DNA from: Symsagittifera roscoffensis
Lineage: Eukaryota > Xenacoelomorpha > Acoela > Convolutidae
Length of the DNA stretch: 64,000 bases
NCBI RefSeq assembly: GCF_963678635.1
Contig: NC_087064.1
Location: forward strand, 29,862,189-29,926,188
Reading direction: 5' to 3'
Of the stretch, positions 23,401 to 33,167 are shown one piece after another. The number at the start of each line of letters is the position of its first letter. The stretch's first letter is position 1. The position numbers and the translations under genes are program-made. Below the pieces are notes generated by a model, which searched no databases, was not told the origin of the DNA, and saw only the letters and a program-made list of their open reading frames with translations.

Positions 23401-25749
23401 TATCAACTCGAACACAAAACCATTCCGAATGATATAAAATTCATCCTGGACAATGGAGAACAAATTTGTTATTCAGTGCTCCACAAAGATGATAACATAT
23501 TTCAAAACGATTGCTATCCAGTCTTTGCTCAAGTGCAGGGCGGAAAATAGAAATTAATCAACATAAGTGACAGAGGAGACTTCAGCATTGAAGATGCTCC
23601 AGAGTATTTTGAAGAATCTTGTAGTGCGATTCAGAATATAACAGATTTCTTCCGATTTGGCAAACAAATCAATCAAATCAAACGACTATCTATACCAGAT
23701 ATAAACAATGAAAACATTTATGAAGAAATTCCAGATGAAGTATCTGCACTTGATGATCCTTTGGAAAATTCAGAATGGCTTGACTTATATGAAGGCAATG
23801 TTGAGAACAACCTTCTCAACGACCTGGTTAAAGCAAAAAATGATTTTGCAACCAAAACAAGATCTTTGAAATTAATTGAACCTCTAAGTCTCCAGTCTGA
23901 AGAGAATAAATCTGATTCGCTTGAACTAATAGCAAAAATGACGGACTTTGCTAAAGAAGCAAATTTAGATGTTGAAACAATTATGCAAGAGCAGTGTAAC
24001 GATACTGTAATCATAGATATCAAAAATTGCATAAAGCAAAACGAAAAGCCAGAAAGAAACAAAAAAATCCTTATCGCGAAGAAAAAGGATTAAAAGCCTA
24101 TATCAGGCAGTTTGAATTATTATTCATTGAAGACCAACATGATCTTCTATGTATTAATGAATATAATGATGACTATACTAAGAGTCCAAAAATTTGCTTA
24201 CCCATCTCCCTAGTGCTAAACTGCTTTGAGTTAGCTCATAAGCATCCTCTTAGCGGTCATCACGGCGAAACAAAAACTTTGGAAATAATCAAAAGATATT
24301 TCTATTGGCCCGGACTCTATAAATGGGTCAACATGCTTCTTCATGATTGTCTAGAAAGCCAGAAAAATAAGCCTAAACGAAAAGACCTGAATGAAGCTCC
24401 ATTACAACAATGGGGACAATTAGAAACAATCCCAATGAAAACGATCCACATTGATCATAAAGGTCCACTCAGACCATCAAGTCACGGCAAAAACTTTTGC
24501 TTAGTTGTGATAGATGCCTTATCTAGATATCTTCAAGTATATCCATGTACCCATGCAGACTCTAAGGAGACCATTAAGCTCCTAGAGAAATACATCACAA
24601 CCTTTGGTATTCCACAACAAATTATTCATGATAATGGAAGCGCATTCATGAGTAATGACTTTGCTCATTGGTCCTCTGAGTTGGGAATAACCCTAAGACC
24701 AAGAACTACATACTCGCCTTGGACTAACGAAAAAGTTGAAGTCCAGAATAAACATTTAACCCAGTACTTTCGACATTTCTTGAGTACCTCAGGCTCAAAC
24801 TGGTCTGAATTAACAAATAAGTTTGCTTTTGCACCTAACACCGCAATTAATTCAAGTACAGGTTACACTCCATATGAGATTGTCTTTGGCATAAAACCTC
24901 AAGTTCGTCTTAGCCTTAAATTAGGCCTCTACCGTGACCAAAACAAAAGATGTACCTCTGAATTTTGCGCTGGTCTCGAAAATCATACTCATACCGAGCA
25001 TAAGTCAAACAATGAGACCATAGATAGATTTCTAAAAAATCAAATTTCCGCCGAAATACTGAAAAGGGAAATGATTTTAAGTTGATTTATAGTAACACCT
25101 ATACACATTGCCGCCGCATCACTAATAAGGCCCACATGTTCCGAAATCAATTTAAATTAGGACGGTTGAAAATTTACAATACCAGTTTTGGCCAGTAATC
25201 AACAATGGTTATCAGCAAATGACTGATCATACCCCTACAAATGAGGATCAAAATAAAACCATTGTCCATGAACAATCATTGGATTCAGGCAGAGAAACCA
25301 TGCATCTAAGAACTTTGTTCGATGCGACTGCGATTGACCAAAATCTTTGACCTATTCGAAGTTCAACTCCCTATCCTATTCAACTCCCTATCCTGAAACC
25401 CCTAATCCTTCTACTGGTCAATCTAGTAGTTATGGCCACCGCCGCCTACCTAGCCGCAGTATAAGTCCTAACACTAATCGCTCAAATGACTTTGGCCGCC
25501 GCCACCCCAATATAATAACAATATAATACTCCCCCTCCTCCTGATTTCCCTCGTTTATCTGAATCATCAGAAAGCTTTACTGATAGAAATCATATCCCTC
25601 ATAGCTCTCAAGAAAGCTTCTATGAGAACACTCGATCCGCACCTGGATCACTTTCCGAATCTAAAAGACCTAAACGGACAAATCGTCCTACAAACTTTTA
25701 TGGAACTACAATTCCATCTAGTTTAATTGGCAAATTTAAAAAGAAATAA
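20333..25749 (+). pseudogene. pol: pol polyprotein (protease, macrodomain, RT, RNase H, integrase), disrupted
   Basis: Pol enters by frameshifting at 20333. Retropepsin: D-P-G-S-T at 20456-20470, with Pro in place of the usual Thr/Ser. A macrodomain lies at 21278-21655. RT follows from about 22065, with YIDD at 22605-22616. RNase H begins with HIHADSS near 23040. Integrase has an N-terminal His/Cys region (24230-24360) and catalytic D 24453, D 24630 and E 24738, D-x35-E spacing. The C-terminal tail ends with a Lys-rich end at TAA 25747-25749. Breaks: one-base frameshift between 22225 and 22241; TAA 23088-23090; frameshift near 23215-23260; TAG 23548-23550; frameshift near 24040-24090; several lesions between 25085 and 25550. 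It would process Gag-Pol, copy RNA to cDNA and integrate it. Confidence 0.92.
21278..21655 (+). other. TARG1/OARD1-like macrodomain embedded in pol
   Basis: Residues about 277-402, counted from ATG 20450, show the order of a compact macrodomain of the TARG1/OARD1 type. PIAHTISADRAMKKGFA corresponds to the first ADP-ribose-binding loop. YNLITKQR with KPTYDAI carries a Lys at 21452-21454. AMPKIACGLDKMNW carries an Asp at 21575-21577, and a final strand (ITIFVY) follows. In human TARG1 the catalytic Lys84 and Asp125 lie in YYLITKKR and GCGLDRLQW, 41 residues apart; here the spacing is also 41. These proteins bind ADP-ribose and remove it from acidic residues or from O-acetyl-ADP-ribose. It lies between the protease linker and RT in one uninterrupted frame, so it is part of the polyprotein and not a nested gene. 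Confidence 0.88.
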
Positions 25750-25994
25750 TAACCACTAACTATTTATTTGGCCAAACTCAATATTTTTTAATTATTTCTA
25801 TTGGCTTTTTCTTTTTTTCTTTTTCTCTTTTATAAATGTTTTGTCTGTAATAAAACCACAAAAACACCAAAAATAAAAATATTTACAAATAGATTTTAAA
25901 ATAGATTTTATAAAGGTTAGACTTTATATCCGTGTAGGATTTGATTAGTTTAACAGCCGCCATATTTTCCAGAGAATTTTCAGCGGCACTACTC

Positions 25995-26640
25995 AGGCTC
26001 CTCACTGCAAACTGCAGCGCTGAATAAGGCCGCCACCAAGCTTGATAGATTTTTCTAACATGATGTCCAGCTCTATCTTTTTCCTAAATTCTTCTTCTGT
26101 TGCTGGCTTTCTGAAGAATTCTTCTTGGAACTAAAACAAATTTATATACTATTTCTATGTTGCCATGCCACTTGAATAAATAAAATTTTTTATTTTTTTT
26201 TTAAATTGGGTGTATTGTAAAACAAACTTAATCCTCTCCAAAGAATAAGGACAAAAATCCATTGTTTCTTTTGAAACCACATTGTCTCCACTCCATGGGC
26301 TCCATAGTTTCTTGGCAAGGAGCTTACTCTGAATTGAGCCGAGCTCGAATAATTCCTCGGCATTCAGTACCGGATACTTAAAGACATAGCTCCGGTCCAT
26401 AAAAATCATAAACTCCATAGGCGTTAAGTTTGCCCCTTTCTCTACTAGCCCATCTCAAATTGCCACCCTTCTCTCGACTTCCTTGTCCTCCAGCAAGGCT
26501 TCATGTTTAAAATTTAGCTCGTCCCGTTAGTTCAAAAACTTCTCCGGGAAGTCCACCAGATTATCTTCAGGATCAATAAATTTATTTTGGACGAAGAAAA
26601 ATTTTTTGAGAATAAAATGAAGATAGTTAAAACTGAACGG
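25995..26640 (-). pseudogene. antisense ORF between pol and env (unknown, possibly two exons)
   Basis: On the minus strand a protein-like frame runs from about 26615 to 26155, with two internal stops (complements near 26528 and 26453). The last 87 codons (26418-26155) are open. A second open block, 26130-26002, follows a good acceptor (TTGTTTTAG) and ends in a stop, suggesting a second exon of 42 residues; the matching donor is uncertain. The residues are mixed and look globular (DRSYVFKYPVLNAEELFELG), not repeat-derived. I do not recognise the family. It could be an antisense accessory gene of the element or a captured host fragment. Confidence 0.45.
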
Positions 26641-27093
26641 AAAGCAAACAAATGATGTTGCTTTTAGTCCTCTTTAATGAAGAGAAGTTTTTTCATTTTT
26701 CTCCTCCAATAGGGAAGGGGAATGCAGTTGTTAAAAATTAACATCAGCATAAACGAATAAAAATCATTTCACTGCTACATCTCAACAAATCAAAACTAAG
26801 TGGAAAAACCACGACATTAAACCAGAGTGAAAAAAACCACATTATCACAAAACGAATGGCGAAGGAATTACGACTTAAAAAGAGTCACTTCCGAAAGACG
26901 CCGAATAACAACGGCCAATCAGAGCTTAGATTTGCAAAAAAGCAAAAACAGCCTTTAAAAACTAACTGATATACAGTTGTTTTCATTCTTGCTCAATTCC
27001 ACATCTTGCATTCAAAACCTCCTCTCTCCAAAAAAATAAATCTGCTGAATTCCTCAAACAAAAATAAAAATCTAACTCAGATTTCCCATCAAA

Positions 27094-28698
27094 ATGACAA
27101 ATCCAAACAGTGAACTAGAGAAAGGTGAACTAATGGACCAAGATCCTGTTCTAACCACTCTCGAGGAAATGCTTAAAGTGAGTACTTTTAAAAATTCTTT
27201 TGCTATCATTCACCACCAAAAAATAAATTTGCAAAAAATTTATTTGGTTGGTCTTTTAACTCTAATAATACTTTCGAATCAAACCTTAGCATTTGATCCG
27301 AAAGAACAATTGTATGCAAATATTGCAAATAATCTTCGGGTTGCTCATTATGATTGTCAACTAGTGACTTCTAACAAAATGTTTTCTCTAAATAAAGTAG
27401 CACCTTGCAAAGTTCAACCAGAAAAAATTAAAGTAACCCATGCTTATGTTACTCTATATCAGAGACATTATCGCACAAAAGTAAATGCGACAATGTGTCG
27501 AATCGAACACCAATCAATGCGTTGGTTCTGCGGTTCTTTTGATTCGAGTGGTATCGACGCTCGACAAAATATGATCACTACTGATCTCCATTTATCTGCC
27601 GATCAATGTAAATTGGCCGCCGACAGAGGCTATCTTAAACTAGGCTATGCTAGTATTGGAAATATTCCTTTCAAATTTAATGTTAAAACAGTAAATAAAG
27701 CCCATGCTGGCAAAGTTGACGGCAAACATCATAATGAATGTGATGGCCGTTCTTGGAACCAAATTGGACTATATTCTTTTTTATAGCTTCTACATGCTCA
27801 GAACGGCCGAGTTAGCCCTTCTGCAAAATCAATGTGAGCTAGAACGCTCCTCAATATTAAATACTTGAATGCTTTCACTTGAAAGCCCACGTTTGGCCGG
27901 CTATATTTTAACTCAGAACCGCTCTATGTTCTTGGAGACCAATGGCAATGTTGCCTGGCTCTACCATTGTCCGAAATTTTATTCACCTTTGCAATTAATG
28001 GATGAATGCTATAATCGCATTCCCATTATGTATAAGGAAAATGTTCGATTTGTCGATCCAATTACGCGACAAACTTTTCAGTCGGCAGATCTACAAGACT
28101 GCTCCGACAAACATTCAAATCTCTTTCAACTAGATTTGATGATGATAAGTCCTGGATTGAATTAACCCCTCAAATTACAAGGGTTACAGGACCATATCTC
28201 TTTAAACCAGAAGAGATAGTTCAAAAGATTAAGCATTCTTTAGCCTCTAGCCAAGGCGCTTCAATCTACACTTATGCTCAAATGCAAAAATTCTGGAATA
28301 TGATTTCCGATAATTCAGAGATGACAGGAATACTACAAAAAGTATCCAGGTCCTTTCTAAATACTAAAAAATTCCTTTTCACGGACTCATATAGCCCACT
28401 AGGCTCTTCCCAAACAATATATTTGGACTATCTCATCTCTCCAAACTTTTGGAAAAACGAATACACCCGTATGTTCGGAAAAGTACAATACTATTTAGAA
28501 AAATGCGGAATAGTTTTCGCCTCTTTTCTGTTTGTAAAATTCATACTAGATTGCCTAGTATTCATAATAAAGGCTATGCATATTCACAAAATCACCGGCA
28601 GCTCACTACACTTTGGCAAAGTATTGCTTGCCGCTTCATATAATATACTTTTCACTTCTATAGTGACCTCAATTTTCACTCAAGATGAGCAAACCTGA
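27094..28698 (+). pseudogene. env: envelope-like glycoprotein, disrupted
   Basis: ATG 27094 opens a 230-residue frame. It has a 45-residue hydrophilic leader, a hydrophobic signal-like segment (IYLVGLLTLIILSNQTLAF) and a Cys-rich ectodomain with YDC, PCKV, MC and WFCG motifs. A TAG at 27784-27786 interrupts it. The protein continues in 27869-28165, shifts frame near 28130-28155, and goes on to 28698. Its last part has a transmembrane segment at about 28513-28572 and a short tail. The YDC...C...CG pattern and the SWIELTP segment resemble the glycoproteins of chuviruses and of envelope-bearing retrotransposons that captured them; this is from memory of the family and unverified. It is the third ORF after pol, as in retroviruses. 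Confidence 0.6.
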
Positions 28699-28849
28699 AA
28701 AAATTGAACAAGAATGTGATCAAAAAATGCAAGCCCCTCTTTTAGAGGAAATTGATAAAATAAACCAGTATCGCGTGTATCCTCACATCCAATTAACAAG
28801 CTTCGAGAGAAGAACTCAAAACTTGGATCACCACACAAACCCAGTCTAA
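28685..28849 (+). CDS. small ORF between env and accessory ORF (54 aa, unknown)
   Basis: ATG 28685 overlaps the last env codons and the frame runs to TAA 28847-28849. The protein is hydrophilic (MSKPEKIEQECDQ...). It may be a small accessory protein or simply a frame in the intron of the spliced accessory transcript. Confidence 0.3.
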   Translation: MSKPEKIEQECDQKMQAPLLEEIDKINQYRVYPHIQLTSFERRTQNLDHHTNPV

Positions 28850-30177
28850 TAAAAAATTCTACTGTTCTAGGATATACCAACAGATTCAACTATGGACGCA
28901 ACACTTGATGACGACTTGAGAGATTTTGAGGATCTTCTCTCACTCCTGCCACCAACCGATCCGCTGGATTCACAGATTTCAGCACTCACTCAACAACCAA
29001 CTGTTTCTACTACTACAACCCCCACTGCAACGTCGACCTCAACACGATCCTTCGTTGAGCCACTACTTCAAACCAATTCAGCTGTCCCAATAGCTACAGC
29101 ATCAAAGCCACCACCCCTAAAAGTCTCACCCCCTGATTTCAAAATACCCCTGGCTCCTTCGAATTCTCGAATTATAAAGCGAACCCAGATTGTGAGACCA
29201 TATAAGATACTAACGGCAAATACGCCGATATCAACTTCTCAATATCCAATGACCATTAGGCGACAGCCCTTATACCCCACTGACTTAAACACTAAATTAC
29301 ATATTCAGTTAGAAAGGGAACGATACATTAATTCTAACAGTAATCCCGGCTTCGATATGGATCTCAATAATGCATTGAATCTATTAATCAACCGTTTTAA
29401 ATTAGAAGCCGATCACCCGATAAAAAAAATGTACTCCATAACTAATTCCCTTCTTGAATATCAAAACATCTATGTCCCAGCAAAATATCTGACAGCAAAA
29501 TTACAAACCCCCCCAATTAGATGAATATACTGAGCAAATTCAGCGCAGTCATATACATGAAACGCATCAAATCCGGGAGCTGAAAAAGCAAATCCACAAT
29601 TTGAAAAAAAAAATCACCAACTTATAGCCCGGTTGGAAGGAAAATTGTAAAAATTTATCCTTTCATTTAAACATTTAATCTTTCGTTTTGTATAGCTATG
29701 TAGTATAGCTATTATTTTTGCCTTTCTCAACAATTTTGACTTTTATACAAAAAAAAATACACCCTTTGTATGAACCAGTCCTCCCCTTATTACGCATATG
29801 GACACCCACATCACATACTTCAGGACGGAAAAAAGACTTCGAAAAAAGAATGTTCAAGGAATGATAATATTAAACTGACCTGCAAACTTTTGAGAAACAA
29901 ATAATTTTGATGTATTTAATTTTATAGTTAAATCTCTTGGTTGTGTAAACTCTATTTAGATTTATAAATGTAACTGTATTTATATTCATTCAAGCCTGAC
30001 TCAAAGTATCAGTTGTTCAATAACATCTGCTACCTGTAATACCAACAAACTATTGAACCAACTTTATGAGATTGAAAGAAAAAGCTTCGATCGATCAACA
30101 ATTACCCCACTATTCAAGTGAAAGTAAAAAGAAATGAAAGTTTTTGTTTTTTTCCTCTCCAAATAGGAGGATGGATA

Positions 30178-30808
30178 TGTTCTGATTTCAAATAGAAACG
30201 GAAACATGAATTATTTTTTTTGCGTTCACAAAATGTGACGCCGCCGCCACCACAAAAGAAATAATGTTTTTATTCCCTTGCAAAAGGAAGGGAAATGCTA
30301 TTGGAATAATTCGTATAACGTTTTAAGCATTGAGCATTGAAACGACTAATCTCGTTCAATGCGAATAATAACGATTCCTCTCGTAAAGTACGAGCATACG
30401 AAACTTTCTTCTCGTAAAATACGAATGTACGAATAGAGAATACGAAGTTAAGAAGTAACTTCTCATTTGATACGAAAAGTGGTACGATTTCCCATCTGTG
30501 TATAAATAGAAGCTCAAATACGGGAATTCATTCCCAACAATATCTCTTCTAACACCAACACCACTCTCTTCAACCGCCCCAACCATTCTCTAAAATAATA
30601 TCCAATCTCAGAAAAATATCTCTAATCTCACCGTAAAAAATATATGTTGAGTCAAAAGGCAACTTGCTCTAAATTCATACTAACTTCTTTTCTAATAAAA
30701 TATTTCTCAGCGAATTTTACATTTACTTTCTAAGATAGAAAGTAGAAAGGACCCTTTATTCCTAGCAAGCGTTTTGTCCGGCGCACATAGTGTTGCTAGC
30801 TCAGAATA
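30178..30808 (+). repeat. 3' LTR (631 bp)
   Basis: It matches 18040-18714 from TGTTCTGATTTC to CTCAGAATA. It is preceded by the purine tract AGGAGGATGGA and followed by CTAT. TATA box at 30501-30508. Base differences from the 5' LTR are visible throughout. Confidence 0.93.
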
Positions 30809-30814
30809 CTATAT

Positions 30815-31360
30815 ATATAGTTTACCTTTGCTGTTGCATTTCAAGCCTATTGTTTATATATAGGAAAAGCTTTCTAGCTTTGGTTAACCCGTCATCTCTG
30901 GATAGTTTCTCCTCATGTTTGTTGATCGACTCCCAGTCTTCTTTAGAGTTTTTGTTTCTCCAGTTAGTGATTGGCTGGTAATCGTTAATTTCTACACATG
31001 ATAGAATTTTCGTTATGTTCACCATTGTCAAAGGTTTATCTATTTGGTTTTTCTTACACAATCAAAGATGTCTCATTCTTCTTTGATGGATTTGGCTAGT
31101 GGGAATCCCGAAGTTTATTCGGATACTAAGGTTAGAGAATAACGTAAATTATCAGAGCACGAGAAGAAAGTGAGATCTTTTGACGGGAAATGTTTTACGT
31201 CTTTGAGCAGATGAGTCAGACAAGTTTTCGACAAAACCAGAAAAAAATTTCAATATGGAGAATCGTGGAAAATTCATTTTTCCGTCTTACCAACTTACAA
31301 TAATCAACTTATACTATTAGTTTTGGTGATAATGACCCGTTGAAGGCGTAGAATGATTTT
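30815..31360. other. decayed coding-like blocks of unknown origin, both strands
   Basis: On the minus strand an open block runs from 31061 to 30822 (79 residues, mixed composition). Diverging from it, a plus-strand block starts at ATG 31068 and reads as protein through two stops to about 31330 (…KVRSFDGKCF, KKFQYGESWKIHF). No family recognised. The arrangement resembles the remains of a virus or large transposon rather than a host gene, but this is a guess. Confidence 0.3.
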
Positions 31361-31959
31361 TCTATCAAGTCTATAAAAACGGCGATTGTTTTGGTTATTT
31401 AACACGAGTTGTTTTTATTATAATTTAAACTCGGCAAATTTAAACTCGGCAATTAATATTAACTGCGGCTGAATTTTTATTCTTCTTGGCGTATTAAATA
31501 TATTTGTACTCATGATTCGATAATTTTACGATATTTTCTTATTTTCGATTATGGTGGTTATCGTTGATGATTAGTCCAAAATCGTCATCTATTCCTACAG
31601 TTGGTAATTTAGCAGCCGCCACTCGGGAATTAAACTTTTTTTGTAAATTGGGAGAAAATCATAAAAAGAAAGAAAAGTTGTTTTAGTGTGTCAATGAACA
31701 TTTACGTTTTCCAAAATATCTTTTGAAGTCTTTTGAACTGAGCATAGTTTTCTTTTTCAAAAACAGTCTAATAAAATGTAAAAAAGTATACTCAGAAGTT
31801 AATTCCCTTAACTGTTTCATTTCTGCCCATCAATTTCCTTCAAGTAGAGAACAATTATAATTTAATTTAAGGTTGGAAAAATCAATTTTGATTTCCTGAA
31901 TAATTTCTCGGGATAACTTTTTATCATGAGACAAATGTAATCGTTGGGTTTGTTTTTGT

Positions 31960-32440
31960 TTATCTTGCTGATGCTTTAATCGCAGTTACTTCTTTGCATA
32001 ACCTGGAAGTTGGATTAGTGAACGAGTATCTCGATCCGAAGTTTCTACCAACCTTTAATATTTGGTATTTTAGAAAAGTATGGATAACGTGGTATCTTAG
32101 TATACAAAAATGGTCTCCTTCTGTTTCTATTTTTATTTTAGCAGATTCGTTACTTTCGATGAAAGAAATAATATGTCTGTAGTTTCTTCTAGACGATTCT
32201 TTGACAGCTTCATGTTTCACTCCTCCTGGATAAACATTTATGAGAAGACGTATATAATTATAAGTTCCTGTTTGAGGTAACTCAACAGCTGCTATTCGTG
32301 CAAATACTTTGTAAGTGCAGGAAACTGGATTATTAAAAGCACGATCTAAAAGAACGAAGTATCGTCTAGCATTTAGTCTATAGAGATCCCCTATTTTTTT
32401 GAAGTTTTCTGCAAATAAAGGATCTTCATTGGTCTATTGT
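31960..32440 (-). pseudogene. unknown protein fragment, about 150 codons
   Basis: Reading leftwards, a frame with convincing protein composition starts after a stop near 32438 and runs open to a stop at 31960 (about 155 residues, segments DLYRLNARRYFVLLD and TYNYIRLLINVYPGG). It has no in-frame ATG at its start, and the same frame looks coding-like upstream of the stop. It is probably a broken larger ORF. I do not recognise it. Confidence 0.4.
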
Positions 32441-33167
32441 TCCTTACAAGAAAAAGTATCAATCATAAATTTTGCTTGAAATTTAAAGAGCTCTAGACAT
32501 ATTTTTTAAAGTTCGAAATCTGAAATTTGTTCAAAAACAAGTGCTTGTATTTAGTTTCCTTACATTCATTACTCTTTTCCAACAGTCAGTTGGCTATGTT
32601 TTTATCATGCGAAGAGCGGATATAAAATTTTGGAGGAAATAAATTCTATCAAATGTATAGGAAATTTAGTTATCAGCACTTTATTTAGTGGCTTGGACTG
32701 TTATAATTGTTAGTTAGAAATACAAATAAAAATTATTGACTGATTGTTGTTTTACATGTTACGAAAGTTTGTGATCAGCCAGTACTGTTGATCGTGACGT
32801 GCGCGGGGAATTTTTGAAGAGCGCCTACATAGTTTTGTCGATCTTTTTTTTAATGCAGTCATTTATCGTTCAGGGCAAAAAAAAAATGTTTTTGAACCCT
32901 TCTTTGCTGTGGTGTAGACTAAAAGCGCGCGACCGACCCCCCCCCCCCCCCCCCTCTCCGAAAGTAAGTGTCAAAATAGAGCCGAGAGTGAAAAAGAAAT
33001 ATGGATAGTTGGCCAGAATTGATTGTCGTTAAGTTTGGAAATCGGTTAAAAAAAATTGGCTGTCAGAATTGAGAAGTTGCGGTGGCTGCCTATCTTTTTG
33101 GCGCGCTACTGGTTGTAGATCACAATAAATTTGAACCTGCAACTGAGAGTGAGCAGTTTTTTTTCAG
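32441..33167. other. region upstream of first FANCD2 exon found
   Basis: Contains a C-run at 32936-32954 and a donor-like AAA|GTAAGT at 32966/32967. The FANCD2 N-terminal exon should lie here or further upstream, but none is clear. Confidence 0.35.

Larger units (their letters stand above)
27094..29627 (+). pseudogene. predicted spliced accessory protein sharing the first 28 env codons
   Basis: A donor, AAA|GTGAGT, lies at 27177/27178, exactly after codon 28 of env. A strong acceptor, CTACTGTTCTAG, ends at 28870. Both are phase 0, so the env leader would be joined in frame to a 28871-29524 reading frame, which otherwise starts at ATG 28892. The second exon encodes an acidic N-terminus (DATLDDDLRDFEDLLSLL), a Thr/Ser/Pro linker and a mixed C-terminal region. 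A frameshift in the C-run near 29510 separates it from a coiled-coil-like tail ending at 29627. Spliced accessory genes that share env leader codons are known from complex retroviruses. The function here is unknown; the acidic Leu-rich start could be a transcription-activation or export segment. Confidence 0.5.
18040..30808 (+). mobile_element. complete Ty3/Gypsy-type LTR retrotransposon with macrodomain, env-like and accessory ORFs (inactivated copy)
   Basis: 12,769 bp between two LTRs and flanked by a likely 4-bp target duplication, CTAT (18036-18039 and 30809-30812). Internal order: primer-binding site 18718 onward; gag 18937-20339; frameshift signal 20327-20416; pol to 25749 with protease, macrodomain, RT, RNase H and DD35E integrase; an antisense ORF; env-like ORF 27094-28698; accessory ORFs to 29627; purine-rich tract AGGAGGATGGA at 30166-30176 just before the 3' LTR. 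The domain order RT-RNase H-integrase places pol in the Ty3/Gypsy group. Several stops and frameshifts make this copy defective, but most frames remain open for hundreds of codons, which suggests a fairly young insertion. It lies between the RanBP9-like duplication and FANCD2 and interrupts no recognised host gene. Confidence 0.92.

Noticed and set aside
27869..28165. Separate gene downstream of env
   Set aside because: It continues the env ectodomain after a single in-frame stop and small lesions, so it is the same broken gene.
18040..30808. Element as an insect errantivirus with a baculovirus-F-type env
   Set aside because: The env-like ORF lacks the expected furin/fusion-peptide layout and has a different Cys pattern; LTR ends also differ from gypsy of flies.
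32936..32954. C-run coding a poly-proline segment near the FANCD2 start
   Set aside because: The surrounding frame does not resemble the FANCD2 N-terminus and the run is probably a simple repeat.
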